A program made the position numbers and the translations under genes. A stretch of DNA of 64,000 nucleotides, from the NCBI GenBank assembly GCA_963841815.1, contig CAWJEE010000011.1, positions 186,001 to 250,000 on the forward strand, in the 5' to 3' direction. Below the pieces are notes generated by a model. It saw only the letters and a program-made list of their open reading frames with translations. It had not been told where the DNA came from and did not search any database. The DNA is from JAOUJD01 sp963841815 (lineage in GTDB: Bacteria; Pseudomonadota; Gammaproteobacteria; Burkholderiales; Burkholderiaceae_F). Below are positions 27,082 to 38,300 of this stretch, piece after piece. How positions within the stretch are numbered: the stretch's first letter is position 1; the number at the start of each line of letters is the position of its first letter.

Positions 27082-28191
27082 TCAGACCCCTTCGAGGAAC
27101 TCGTCGAGGTCGAGCGACGAGCGCACGCCCAGGTCCTTGCCATGCCCCTGCAGGAACGCTTCGGCGGCCGCGCGGCCGGCGTCGCGCAGCATCACGAAGA
27201 AATCCCACTCGGCCAGCATCTTCGACGAGTAGCCGAGCGTGAGCATCACGTCGCTGGAGATCCGGTGCAGTCGCATCTTCGCGAGCGCAGCGCCGTCTCC
27301 GGTGCCCGGGTCGACCACTCGCCGCAGCATCGCGGCGGCGCGCAATTCCTTGATCAGCGTCGAGTTGAAGGCGATCTCGTTGAGCCGGTTGTGGATCTCG
27401 CGCGCGGTCCGCGGCGTTCCCGGCCGTTCGATCGGATTGATCTGCACCAGGATCGTGTCGCGCGACATGCACTCGCGGATCAGGGGCGCGATCGACGGGT
27501 TGCCCGAGTAGCCGCCGTCCCAGTACGCCTCGCCGTCGATCTCCACCGCCTGGAACATCGTCGGCAGGCACGCCGACGCGAGCAGGGCATCGGGGGACAC
27601 GTCGGCGTTGCGGAACAGGCGGCCGCGCCCGGTGCGGACGTTGGTGGCCGTGACGAACAGCTTGATCGGGGCCTGCCTCAGCCGCTCGAAGTCGATGCAG
27701 TTCTCGAGGATCTGCTCGAGCGGGTTGGCGCTGTGGGGGGCGATGTCGTACGGCGAAATCACGCGCGCCGCGACGTCGAGCCGCCATGAACATCGGCGAG
27801 TAGTCGAGCGTCCAGTTGCCGGTCATGACTTCCATCGGGCCGCGCCGGAACGGGCTGAGCGCGGCGGCGTCGGAAACCGCCTTCCAGAAGCGCTCCAGCG
27901 CCTGCCGCGCGCCGTCGGCGCCGCCTGCCGCGTAACCGTCGACCATCACGGCCGCGTTCATCGCCCCGGCGGACGTGCCGGAGATGCCGTCATACGACAG
28001 CCAGGGCTCCTCCAGCAGGCGGTCGAGGACGCCCCACGTGAAGGCCCCATGGGCGCCGCCGCCCTGGAGTCCGAGGTCCGCCAGGACCGGTTTGCGCTCG
28101 GCGCCATTGGCTTGGCGCCCTTTGGCTTGGCGACCTTCGGCCGGGCGCGCTCTGGCGTGGCGCTCTTTGGCCTGGTGTTCTTCGTCGACAT
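27082..28191 (-). CDS. Patatin-like phospholipase/esterase, frameshifted as assembled
   Basis: Ser/Asp-dyad lipid acyl hydrolase. Three pieces: an N-terminus MSTKNTRPKSATPERARPKV from ATG 28191; then, from about 28080, DLGLQGGGAHGAFTWGVLDR (oxyanion GGGAHG) and GISGTSAGAMNAAV (GxSxG serine); then from about 27783 to 27082 the rest, with DGGYSGNPSIAPL supplying the catalytic Asp (DGG). Breaks lie near 28085 and 27783. The basic Lys/Pro/Ala N-terminus is common in Burkholderiales members. Paired with the GntP permease, it could release hydroxy acids from an intracellular polyester or lipid; that is inference. Confidence 0.8.
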
Positions 28192-28346
28192 GGTTCGCTC
28201 GCCCGGCAACAGGCGCTTCAACTCGAGTGGCTCATTGGTTTGATTGCGGGGTACGCGCGACTATCGGAGTCACCCTCGCACGACTGCTCACACAGCGCGC
28301 GTGCCGCGCCCGGTCCGCCGGGCGCGGCATGCGCGGTAACGCAAGT

Positions 28347-28928
28347 TCAGATGCTGAGTCGCGTGATGCGGTTGCCGTTGAGGCTCAGGTTGCCCATCAG
28401 GCCCGCGTTGGTCATCACGAAACCGATGACCTGCTGCTGCCCGGTCTGCGTCGAGACGCGCGCATTGGCGCCGACGCTGATCATCGACACCGCGGCATCG
28501 GCGCCGACGGTCCAGCCGTTGCTCGCTTCAAAGCGCCGCAGAGCCTCGTCGGTCATGAAGAGGATGAACACCGCCGTGGACTGCGCCCCGGCCAGCAGGC
28601 CCGCCGACGCCTCGGTCATCCGGTGATAGCTGGCTGACTTGCCGCCCCTGCGCAGCACGCCCTGCCCGCTGCCGCCGCCGAAGATGAACCCGGCCTGCAC
28701 GAAAGTCGGGAAGACCAGCATGCCGCGCGCCGAAGCCACGAGTTCATTCGTGCCCGGCTGCTGCGCGTAGAGCCGCGACAGCGCGCTGTCGGCATTCGAA
28801 TCGATCGCCTGCCGCTGCGCCGCCGGATCGCCGCTCGCGCCGGACGTCGTCGTGCAGCCGGCCGCCGCGACCGTCAGGATGGCGAGGCCCGCGCCGGCGA
28901 TCAGTACATCGCGTCTTTGTTTGTCCAT
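28347..28928 (-). CDS. SYLF-domain (YSC84-like) lipoprotein
   Basis: A 193-residue exported protein. N-terminus MDKQRRDVLIAG is Tat-like (RR), and a hydrophobic stretch ends VAAAGC, a lipobox, so it is probably a lipoprotein with mature Cys near 25. The rest is a SYLF domain: SRLYAQQPGTNELVASARGM, VLVFPTFVQAGFIFGG-like strand and NAGLMGNLSLNGNRITRL at the end. Bacterial SYLF proteins bind lipids, but their role is not established. ATG at 28928. Upstream is the alkylsulfatase gene. Confidence 0.87.
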   Translation of the reverse strand: MDKQRRDVLIAGAGLAILTVAAAGCTTTSGASGDPAAQRQAIDSNADSALSRLYAQQPGTNELVASARGMLVFPTFVQAGFIFGGGSGQGVLRRGGKSASYHRMTEASAGLLAGAQSTAVFILFMTDEALRRFEASNGWTVGADAAVSMISVGANARVSTQTGQQQVIGFVMTNAGLMGNLSLNGNRITRLSI

Positions 28929-29035
28929 GGATTCTCTTTCTTCTTGGATTTGGCTCGGCGCAGCTGATGCCATCCGTCGGGCCCTGGTTTGCGGCGGGCG
29001 ACCGCGCATCGCGGCCGTCCGCCAGGAGTGAAGCC

Positions 29036-31130
29036 TCAATCGCTGATCATCGGGTTGACGAGGTCGCGCACCTCAAACGGCTTCGGAGCGCTCGTCGGCT
29101 TCGCCGGCCGGGTCCCCGGCAGGATCTCGAAGTCCGGCGTGAACGGCACAAGGATACCGCGCAACTGGTCGAAGCCCTTGCGGTCGCCGTCGAACTTCGC
29201 CTTGCCCGCCTTGGCCAGGTCGTCGAACGACGCCTGACCCATCATCACCTGGTTCAGGTCCGCGCGGTTGACGGTGATGGTCAGGGTCGGGTTCTTCGCC
29301 CGCTTGCCCTTGATGGTGGTCAGCGTGGCATTGCTCAGTTCCACGAGGTGCGTCTCGCCGTTGTCCGGCGTCACGAGGTTGATGACGAACCGGATGCCGT
29401 CAGCCTTCTTCGGATCCATGCTGATGCCGACGAAGTCGAGCCACTGCTCGGTGGTCATCGAGCGCACCACGTCCGGTCCGGTGGAGCTGACCGGCACGCC
29501 GCCCGGCAGGCCGTTGCGCAGTTCGAACGCGCCCTGCAGGAAGCTGTTGCGCACGCTGGTGCTCTCGGCCCGGTATCCCAGTTGCTCGTAGGCATCGGCC
29601 AGCAGCCTGCGCGCCGCCTGGTTGCGAGGCTCGGCGAACACCAGCCGGTTCAGGATCTCGGTCGCATGCAGGTACTTGCCCTGGGCCATCAGTTGCTTGC
29701 CCTTCGCGAGGATCTTCGCCGATCCGCCCATCATCTCGACGTACAGCGGCGCCGAATCCTTGGGCGACAGCGGGACCAGGTTGACCGGGTTGCCGTCGTA
29801 GTGGCCGAGGAAGCGGTTGATCACGGCGCGCGAGTTGTTCTGCACGTCGCCGTGGTAGCTGCGCGCGGACCACTGCTGCTGCAGGCTCTTCGGCACTTCG
29901 TAGACGTTGTGGATCTCGTTGATCGTCACGCCCAGGTTGGCGTAGTGCAGCGCCTGGTTGTTCAGGTTGGCATAGGCGTCGCGCTGGGAGCGCAGCACTT
30001 CCTGGATGCGCGCGTTGCCCCAGCGCGGCCAGCTGTGCGACGCGAACATCACCTCGGCCTCCTGGCCGAACTCATGCAGCGCGACGTTGATCTCCTTCGA
30101 CCAGTTGAGCGCGTTGCGCACGCGCGCGCCTCGCAGCGTGTAGATGTTGTGGATCGTCCCGGTGATGATCTCCGAGGACCACAGCGCCTTGAACTGCGGG
30201 AAGTACGTGTTCATCTCGACCGGCGCCTCGGTGTCGGGCGCGTTCTGGAACACCATCTTCACGCCGTCGAGAGTGATCTCCTCGATGTCCTTGGAGACCA
30301 GCCGGTTCGGCGCGATGAGCCCGACGTTGCCGCTGGCGACGTTCTTGCCGATCGCCTGGTCGACGTGGCCGAACGGATGGCGCTGCAGCAGCACCGCGTA
30401 CTGCCACTGCGTGCGCCGCGTCATCGCGTTGCCGGCGAACACGTTCTCGGCGATCGCGGCGTTCATGAAGCCTTCGGGCGCGATCACCATCACCTTGCCG
30501 CTGGCGACATCGGCCTCGTCCGCCACGCCGCGCACGCCGCCGAAGTGGTCGACGTGCGAGTGCGAGTAGACGACGCCCACGACCGGGCGCTTGCCGAGCT
30601 TCTCGTTGATGAACTCGAGCGCCGCGCGCGCCGTCTCCTTCGCCGTCAGCGGATCGAACACGATCCAGCCGGTGTCGCCCTTGATGAAGGTGATGTTGGC
30701 GAGGTCGTAGCCGCGGATCTGGTAGACGCGTCCCGGCACGACTTCATACAGGCCGTAGGCCATGTTGAGGACGGCCTGGCGCTGCAGCGACGGGTGGATG
30801 CTCTCGAAGTCCTTGCCCGTCAGCAGCCACTGGTAGCTGGCCATGTCCCAGGCGACGTGGCCGGCGTCGGCCATGATCTTCTTGTAGGGCGGCTCGGCGA
30901 TGAACCCGCGCTTCGCCTCTTCGAAGTCGCGCTGGTCGCTGAACGGCAGCTGCGCCTTGATGCCGTTGCGCAGTTCGATCGTGAACTTCGACGGCGGCTT
31001 GGCCGAGCGGGTCGAAGTGCTTCGTCGGGTCGGCTGGCGCCGGCGGAGCCGGCTGGGCATGCGCCAGCTGCAGCGTGCAACTGGCGAGCGCCAGCAATGC
31101 AATGCGTGAAAGTGCGAGTGCGTGGCGCAT
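29036..31130 (-). CDS. Alkyl/aryl-sulfatase of the BDS1/SdsA1 type, one frameshift near the N-terminus
   Basis: Zinc metallo-beta-lactamase-fold sulfatase cleaving alkyl sulfates such as SDS. From ATG 31130 there is a signal peptide (LALASCTLQLAHAQ); the frame breaks near 31005, where GGCCAAG should read GGCAAG to restore GKPPSKFTIELRNGI. The rest, to 29036, has the metal motif SHSHVDHFGG, HSWPRWGN, a dimerisation region, and a C-terminal SCP-2-like domain (LVELSNATLTTIKGKRAK). Size (about 690 residues) fits SdsA1. Divergent from a LysR regulator, which likely controls it. Confidence 0.88.
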
Positions 31131-31241
31131 GGGGTCCTTCCGGAGTGGGGATCGGAATCGAGATCAAACGGCTTTCAGGATATGTACGTAGCACCCCCCC
31201 GCCGTTGATCCTGATCATGCCTGGCACGAAGATCGTTACAG

Positions 31242-31271
31242 TTGATGCATTGATTGCAAGCCAGCCATAAG
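31242..31271 (+). promoter_or_regulatory. Possible promoter of the LysR gene in the divergent intergenic region
   Basis: TTGATG and CATAAG, 18 bp apart, each matching 4 of 6 consensus bases. The start codon is only 8 bp past the -10, so a transcript would be nearly leaderless. A LysR operator (T-N11-A) is expected in 31131-31279 but none stands out. Confidence 0.35.
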
Positions 31272-31279
31272 CTTTACGC

Positions 31280-32283
31280 ATGAGCATCGACCTCCGCCCG
31301 TTGCGCCATCTGGTGACTCTCGTCGAACTCGGCAGCTTCGCGCGCGCCGCAGTCGCCTTGCAGCTGACCCAGCCGGCGCTGACTCGAAGCATCCAGGCGC
31401 TCGAAAGGAAGATCGGCACCGAACTCGTCCTGAGGTCGCCGTCCGGGACCACGCCGACCGATGTCGGGCGCCTGCTCGTGCAACGCGCGCGCGAACTGCT
31501 GCTGCTCGCGGACGACATCGACCGGGACGTGCTGGGCAGGAGCACGCTGCAGTCGGGGCACGTGGCCGTCGGCGCCGGCCCCTACCCGGCCGAGACGATC
31601 TTCGTGGACGCACTGCAGCGCTTCGTCGAGGCGTACCCGATGGTCAAGGTGGGGCTGCAGATCCGCGCGTGGGACGAACTGCTCGCCCGCCTGCGCAGCC
31701 GGGAGATCGACTTCTTCGTGGCGGAGATCAGCACACTGCCGCGCGAAGCCGACCTGGACGTGCGAGTCCATGGCCGAGCACCCGCTGTTCTTCGCCGCCC
31801 GGTCGGGCCACCCGCTGGCACAGCGCGGCGAGGTCACGGTTGAGCGCGCGCTGGCCTACCCGGTCGTCGCCATGTCTCGAGTGCCGCCGCGCATCCTGCA
31901 GCCGATGCTCGCGGCACGCCGCCGCACGGCACGAGCGCGCAAACAGAACCCACCGTTCCCCGCGATCGAGAATGCGACGCTGACCGCACTGAAGGCCATG
32001 GTCAGGGGCTCGGACATGATCTCGGTCGTTCCGCTGCCGTGCATCCGGGACGAACTGGAAGACGGAACCCTGGTCCTGCTCGCTTCTGTGGCCTGGCTGC
32101 ACCTGAAGTACGGCCTGGTCCGCCTGAAGTCGCACCCGATGAGCCCGGCCGCGAGTGCGCCTGCGCGAACTCGTTCTCGAGGCCGAGAAGGCGGGCGCCG
32201 CCAAAGAACAAGACGCTGATCGAACGCTGGACGGTCGCGGGGGACGCCGGCGACCGGACGGGCGCCAGGCAGCCGCCCGTTGA
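31280..32283 (+). CDS. LysR-type transcriptional regulator, frameshifted as assembled
   Basis: N-terminal winged helix from ATG 31280: LRHLVTLVELGSFARAAVAL, then TQPALTRSIQALERKIGTEL, the LysR HTH. An effector domain follows, with FFVAEISTLP, then (other frame from about 31770) HPLFFAARSGHPLA and GSDMISVVPLPCIRDEL. The C-terminus RLRELVLEAEKAG is in a third frame after about 32150, ending at TGA 32281-32283. The likely target is the divergent alkylsulfatase gene. Two single-base breaks; the DNA-binding domain itself is intact. Confidence 0.82.
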
Positions 32284-32351
32284 GTCGGAGCAGCCCGGAA
32301 GGCCACGCGCGCATCGGCGGCGCGCGGCCCGCGAACTGTCGAGACGCCGGT

Positions 32352-32955
32352 CTACTCGCCGCAGAGCAGCCGCATGCGCCGCTCGGCCCGTTCGAACTCC
32401 TCGTCGGTGTTGGCAGCCAGCAGTTGCGCCTTCGCCTGCTCGCACGCCGAAGCCTGCTGCACGTCGGCCGCCGCGGGCGCTGGCGCCGGTGCGGCCTTGG
32501 CGGGTGCCGCCTTGGCCGGCGCCGGCTTGCGAGCGCCGCGCGCAGCGGCTCTCGGGCACGAGGCGGATGTTCGCGAACTGGCCTTGCTCGACCGCGACGC
32601 AGTCGCCGACGCGCTTGCCGGCCTGGTCGGAGACCACGCGGACGGTCGTCATGCCGTCGACCAGCACGGTGTACTCGAACGCCTGCGAGCGCCCCGCCAG
32701 CGTCCCCACGCCGCGCCCGGCCGCCGCGCCGGTGATGCCGCGCAGCGCGCGGTTGCTGCCGGACTGCCCGCTGCCCGACACCAGGCCGATGCCGCCGCCG
32801 ACCACGGTGCCGACGTTCTGCGACGTCGAATTGTTCACGGTCGTCGTCTGGACATTCGTGACGCGGCCGTACTGGACGCGAACCTGCGCCGCCGCCTCCG
32901 ACGTGGCCAGCACCGCCGTCGCCGCAAGGGACATCAGAAAAATCACGCGACCCAT
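32352..32955 (-). CDS. Glycine-zipper (SlyB-like) envelope protein, frameshifted as assembled
   Basis: ATG at 32955 gives a signal peptide (MSLAATAVLATSEAAAQ), then VQYGRVTNVQTTTV and a glycine-zipper VGGGIGLVSGSGQSG...RGITGAAAGRGVG, followed by YTVLVDGMTTVRVV. Near 32535 the frame breaks; the next frame continues PAPAKAAPAKAAPAPAP and ends MRLLCGE at 32352. The Gly-zipper segment may insert in the membrane. Function not known. It lies between the LysR gene (convergent) and a lipoprotein gene. Confidence 0.7.
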
Positions 32956-33071
32956 CTCACACCTCCCGTTGGAATTGATTACGAACTCGCTCTGTTCAAC
33001 CGGGCACGCGACCGGCCGGCCGCAAGATCGGCTCTGCCAGCGCGCCCTCCAAACGCCGCTGCGCGGCTAGA

Positions 33072-33726
33072 TCACGCGTCCTGCTTCAGCGTGTCCACGA
33101 TCAGCCGGACGAACTGGTCCATCAACTGCGGCACCGAGTCCCATCCGATCGCGGTCGTCGTCGCCGCCGACCACACCACTTCGGACTTCGCAACATCGAA
33201 CACCCGCGTGTCGCCGTGGACGTTCTGGGTCGTCCGTACGTCTGGCGGAGTCGAACGCACCCACGCCGTGTTGTGATAGGTCGCGAAGCCGCCCCAGCCG
33301 GGTCCCATCGTCGACGGCCAGCCGCGGCCCGGTCCCCAGCCGGGACCGCTCACCATGCCCGGCGTGACCCGCACGTCGGTCGTCATGCCCGTGATGCTGC
33401 TGGCCAGCACGTGCGACGCGCCGGCGGCTGCCACCGCCTTGCGCAACTGGTCCTCGTTGATCTGTCCGCCGTCCGGAAGGAACTTGTAGGACGCCACGGC
33501 CTTCACGCCCACCGCGGCCAGCGCGTCGACCATGCGGTCTTCGAGCATGCGGCGCTGCGTCGTGTCGCGCAGCGCCCCGAGGACCAGGACGCTGCGCAGT
33601 TCGCGCTTGCCAGACGAGCGACGGATTGATCCACTGCGCGTCGATGGTCGTCGCGCGTGTCGCGCAGCCGGCCAGCACGACGGCCGCGGTCACGGCGACG
33701 ATGAAGCGGAAGAAGTTGGCCAGCAT
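33072..33726 (-). CDS. Putative outer-membrane lipoprotein, frameshifted as assembled
   Basis: ATG at 33726 opens MLANFFRFIVAVTAAVVLAG followed by Cys, a good lipobox. After a break near 33605 the sequence continues RRMLEDRMVDALAAVGVKAV and then EVVWSAATTTAIGWDSV to the stop at 33072. A Gly/Trp/Pro-rich stretch (GPGWGPGRGWPSTMGPGWGG) lies mid-protein. The layout (lipobox, DAQW opening, 'damaged' mid region, VVWSA end) resembles DUF4136-like lipoproteins, but the family is not certain. Confidence 0.62.
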
Positions 33727-33787
33727 GTGAACTCCCTTGTCGACGTTTCTCGCGATCGGCCCGGCACGACATCGTCCGTGCAACTGC

Positions 33788-33945
33788 GTACCCGAGCGCA
33801 ATCGGGCGGAGTCTAGAGGATTGCCGCAGCCAGCAGGCGTGGCTCCCATCCGACGACCGCGGGTACGTACGCGAGCGGAAGCCGGCGGAGTCTATAGGAG
33901 TGCCGGCGCCGGCAGGCGTGGCTCCCATCCGACGACCGCCGGCGC
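33788..33945. repeat. 79-bp tandem duplication upstream of ubiG
   Basis: Two copies, 33788-33866 and 33867-33945, about 85% alike; the segment AGGCGTGGCTCCCATCCGAC and the next 6 bases are identical in both. Copy 2 ends 19 bp before the ubiG start. It lies between the divergent lipoprotein gene and ubiG. Confidence 0.88.
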
Positions 33946-33964
33946 GCCCGTTAAGATCGCACTC

Positions 33965-34666
33965 ATGCAGACGAACGCCGATCCATCCGAACTTCGCAAG
34001 TTCGCCGACCTCGCCTCGCGCTGGTGGGATACGGAGGGGCCGATGCGTCCCCTGCACGACATCAACCCGGTCCGGCTGGAGTGGATCGACCGGCTCGCAC
34101 CGCTGGCCGGCCGGCGCGTTCTCGACGTCGGCTGCGGCGGCGGTGTGCTGGCCGAGGCGATGGCGCAGCGCGGGGCGTCGGTGACCGGCATCGACCTCGC
34201 AGGCAAGCCGCTGCGTGTTGCGCAGCTGCACGCGCTGGAGAGCGGCGCGCAGGTCGAGTACCGCGAAGCGTCGGCGGAAGCGCTGGCGGCCGAGCAGCCG
34301 GCGGCCTTCGACGTCGTCACCTGCATGGAGATGCTCGAGCACGTGCCCTCGCCCGCCTCGGTGGTGGCGGCGTGCGCGGCGCTCGTGAAGCCCGGCGGCG
34401 CCGTGTTCTTCTCGACGATCAACCGCAACCTGAAGTCGTTCGCGCTGGCGATCGTCGGTGCCGAGTACGTCCTCAACCTTCTTCCGCGCGGCACGCACGA
34501 GTACGCGAAGTTCATCCGGCCGAGCGAGCTGATCGCGCACGCGCGCGCCGCGGGCCTCGAACTGCAGGACATGACCGGCATGCAGTACAACCCGTTCAGC
34601 AAGATCGCCACGCTCGGCCCGGACACCGACGTGAACTACCTGGTCGCGTGCCGGCGGCCGGCATGA
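33965..34666 (+). CDS. ubiG: Bifunctional 3-demethylubiquinol / 2-polyprenyl-6-hydroxyphenol O-methyltransferase
   Basis: SAM-dependent O-methylation at two steps of ubiquinone synthesis. The 233-residue product shows FADLASRWWDTEGPMRPLHD (UbiG N-terminus), the SAM motif DVGCGGGVLAE (54-64), CMEMLEHVPSP and FFSTINRNLKSF, and a C-terminal YLVACRRPA. ATG at 33965. Its stop overlaps gph by ATGA. In many Burkholderiales ubiG follows ompA directly; here about 11 kb of other genes intervene. Confidence 0.95.
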   Translation: MQTNADPSELRKFADLASRWWDTEGPMRPLHDINPVRLEWIDRLAPLAGRRVLDVGCGGGVLAEAMAQRGASVTGIDLAGKPLRVAQLHALESGAQVEYREASAEALAAEQPAAFDVVTCMEMLEHVPSPASVVAACAALVKPGGAVFFSTINRNLKSFALAIVGAEYVLNLLPRGTHEYAKFIRPSELIAHARAAGLELQDMTGMQYNPFSKIATLGPDTDVNYLVACRRPA

Positions 34667-35322
34667 GGCGGGTCGAGCTCGTCCTGTTCGATCTCGACGG
34701 CACGCTGGCCGACACCGCGCCCGATCTCGGTGGAGCGGTCAACCGGATGCTGGTCGCCCGGGGACGCGAACCGCTCCCGATCGCGGAGCTCCGACCCGTC
34801 GCGTCGCACGGAGCGCGCGGCCTGCTGGGCCGCGCGTTCGGTGTCACGCCCGCGGACCCGGAGTTCGAAGGGCTGCGGCAGGAGTTCTTCCGCGAGTACG
34901 AGGGCGCGCTCTGCGTCGATTCGATCCTGTTCCCGACGATGGACGAGGCGCTGTCCGACCTCGAAGCGGCCGGCATCCGCTGGGGCATCGTGACCAACAA
35001 GATGGCCCGCTTCACGGTCCCGCTGGTGCGCGCGCTCGGCCTGCACGAACGCGCCGCCTGCGTCGTGAGCGGCGACACGGCGCCGAAACCCAAGCCCGAC
35101 CCGGCGCCGCTGCTCCACGCGCTCGCCGCGACCCGCGCGGAAGCCGCAGCCGCGCTATACGTCGGCGACGACCTGCGCGACATCCAGGCCGGACGCGCCG
35201 CCGGCATGCGGACCGTGGCCGTCAGCTACGGGTATCTCGGCGACGGTCCGCATTACGAACAGTGGGGCGCGGACCACATCATCGACTCGCCCGCCGAACT
35301 GCTGTCGCTCGTGCAGCCCTGA
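34663..35322 (+). CDS. gph: Phosphoglycolate phosphatase
   Basis: HAD-superfamily phosphatase removing 2-phosphoglycolate. The 219-residue product has the nucleophile motif LFDLDGTLADT (Asp10, Asp12), GIVTNK (motif II), KPKPDP (motif III Lys) and VGDDLRDIQAGRAAG (motif IV). ATG at 34663 overlaps the ubiG stop, as in the usual ubiG-gph pair. Confidence 0.94.
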   Translation: MRRVELVLFDLDGTLADTAPDLGGAVNRMLVARGREPLPIAELRPVASHGARGLLGRAFGVTPADPEFEGLRQEFFREYEGALCVDSILFPTMDEALSDLEAAGIRWGIVTNKMARFTVPLVRALGLHERAACVVSGDTAPKPKPDPAPLLHALAATRAEAAAALYVGDDLRDIQAGRAAGMRTVAVSYGYLGDGPHYEQWGADHIIDSPAELLSLVQP

Positions 35323-35377
35323 CGCTCCGGGCGCGATAATCCCCGGACTACGGCGGGAACATCTGCAGGGAAATCGG

Positions 35378-38300
35378 ATGTCATGGCTCGGCACGCGGTG
35401 GCGACGCGCTGGCGTCGTCATCGCCTCCCTCGTTGTCGTATTCGGCATCGTCGGCGCGTTCGCGATTCCCGCCGCCGCGCGCTGGGGCCTGGAAACGGTC
35501 GCTTCGCGCGAACTGGGCCGCACGGTTCGCGTCGAGGACGTCAGCGCGAATCCGTACACGCTGCGCGTCACTCTCAAGGGCCTGACTGTCGAGGGGCAGC
35601 CAGGCGAGAGCGCCCCGCTCCTCACGCTGCGCGAGGCCACGATCAACGCGTCGATCGCGAGCCTGATGCGGCGCGCCCCGGTGCTGGAAGCGGTGGTCGT
35701 CGACGGCCTGACCGTCAACGTGGTCCGACTCGACCCGCAGCGATTCAACTTCAGCGACATCGTCGACCGGCTGCAGGCGAAGCCGAAGTCGGACGAACCG
35801 GCGTACTTCTCCTTGAACAACATCGAGGTCAGGGACAGCGCGGTCAACTTCGACGATCGCGTCACGGGTGGCCGCCATGCGGCGAGTGAGATCCACATCG
35901 GCATTCCCTTCCTGTCCAACCTGCCCGTGGACATCGAGACCACCGTCCAGCCGGCACTGGCCGGACGCATCAACGGCACGCCGTTCGACCTGAAGGGCGA
36001 AACGCGGCCCTTCCACGAAAGCCGGGAATCGTCGATCTCGATCAAGCTCGACGGCCTCGACATTCCCCGCTACCTCGCGCTCTCGCCCGCCAGGCTCAAC
36101 TTCGAAGTGCCCGCCGGAACGCTGGACACCGACCTGCGCGTCACGTTCCGGCAGGCTCTCGCCGCCTCCAAGGACCGTCCGGCCCAGGCAGCGCAGACGC
36201 TGGTGTCGGGGAAGTTCGCGATAAACGCATTCGCCCTGTCGGCGCCGACCGGCGCCGTCGGCGGCTCCCCTCGTGGGATGGAAGTCGGTCAGCGTGTCGA
36301 TCGAGGAGTTCGAGCCGCTGCAGCGGCGCCTCGTGCTGGCAGACGTCACGGTCGACGGGCTTGATGTCGCCGTCGTTCGTGACCGGCAAGGCGCGCTCAA
36401 CTGGTTGCAGTTCGCGCAGAAGCCGATGCAAGGTGGCAACGGCGGCGGCGCCGCCTCCCCCGAGGCGAAACCGGGCGCCGCGCCGGCCCCGCCCTACGCG
36501 TTCACGCTGCAGCACGCGAGCGTGCGGAACGGGCGGGTCAGGTCACCGATGACCTCGTCGGCCGGTTCGAACAGGAAATCGTCAACCTTCAGGCCGACGC
36601 GAGTGGGCTGACGACGGCGACAGCCAGCCAGGGCAAGGTGAAGCTGGCCGCCGAGTTCAAGGACAACGGCACACACTCGGTCGAAGGCGACCTCGGTCTC
36701 GCGCCGCTTGCCGGCCGCTTCAGTACGGCGCGCGCGACGTGCGCCTCGTCGTCGCCACGCGCTACCTCGCAAACGTGCTCAATGGCACGCTCGACGGCAG
36801 CAGCGACATCGACGGCACCCTGGAGATCGGCACAGCCGATGCCGGGCTGCAACTCGACGCTGCGCGACATCGCCATCGCCGGCAGGAACATCAAGGTGCG
36901 CGGCCCCGCCGGCAGCGGCGCGAACCTCGACATCGCGTCGATGCAGATCACCGGCGGCGCGCTGGACTTCACCGACCGCGGCGTCACGATCGACAAGGTG
37001 GTGATCGACGCACCGCGGGTCGTCGTGCGCCGCCTGCGCGACGGCTCGATCAACTGGCAACAAGTCGTGAAGCCCGGGGCAGCGTCCGGCGTGCCGTCGA
37101 CTTCAGAGCCGACGGCACCCTCGCCGCGCCGTGGGCGCTTCGACTCAAGGAGACTGGAGGTCGGGCGCGGGGACGTGATCGTCGAGGACACCGCGATCGA
37201 GCCGGCCGTCAAGCTGCGTGCCTCGTCGCTCGCGGCGACGGTCAGGAACATCGTGGGCGACGGCTCCGAGCGCGCCGAGTTCTCGATGCGCACGCGCTTC
37301 GGCAGTGGCGGCACGTTGAGCGCCAGCGGCAGCGCGCGCTGGGACGCGCTGGCGGCGACGGTGCGCATCGACGCGCGCAACCTCGACATTGCAGCGCTGC
37401 GTCCGTATGTCGCCAGCCGCCTGAACGCCACGCTGGCGCGCGCCGAACTGTCCGGCCGCGGCACGGTGACGCTCGCGAAACCACCGCACGACGCGCCGCT
37501 CAACGCCGCCTACAACGGCACGGTCCGTATCTCCAACCTGCACGCGCTCGACCGCGATGGCGAGAGCGACCTGCTGAAGTGGCAGGTGCTCGATGTCGAA
37601 GGCGTCGACGTGAAGGCCGGCGAAGGCCCGCCCATCTTGTCGCTCGGCAAGGTGACCTTGAGCGACTTCTACGCGCGAGTCATCCTCAGCGACAAGGGCC
37701 GTCTCAACCTCGTGGACCTGATGAAGCGCGAGGACGCACCCTCGACCGACGCGCCCAGTACTGCCGCGCAGGAAGAGTCCGGCCCGCCCCCCGACACCGC
37801 GCCGAAGCCCCCCGCGTCGTCGCAGCCTGGCTCGCCCTCCCCATCCGCGACGGCTGACGCTGCACCGCGCCCCACGATCCGCATCGGCACCATCGAGATC
37901 GTGCGCGGAAACGTGAACTTCACGGACAACTTCATCAAGCCGAACTACACGGCGAACATGACCGGGCTCGGCGGGACGGTGACGACGCTGGCCTCGGACA
38001 GCACGGAGCCGGCGACGATGAACCTCGCGGGCGAGATCGACGACGAAGCTCCGGTGGAGATCAGCGGGCGACTCAACCCGCTGGCACCGACGCTGTTCCT
38101 CGACATCGAAGGTCACACCAAGGGCGTGGACCTGCCGCGGATGACGCCGTACTCCGCGAAGTACGCCGGATACCCGATCCTCAAGGGCAAGTTGTCGATG
38201 GACGTGAAGTACAAGGTCGAAGCGCAGAAGCTGCAGGCGTCCAACCACCTGTTCATCGACCAGCTGACGTTCGGCGACAAGGTCGAAAGCCCCACCGCGA

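Noticed and set aside
28967..31270. 767-residue rightward reading frame opposite the alkylsulfatase
   Set aside because: Antisense shadow; the sulfatase motifs on the minus strand are convincing.
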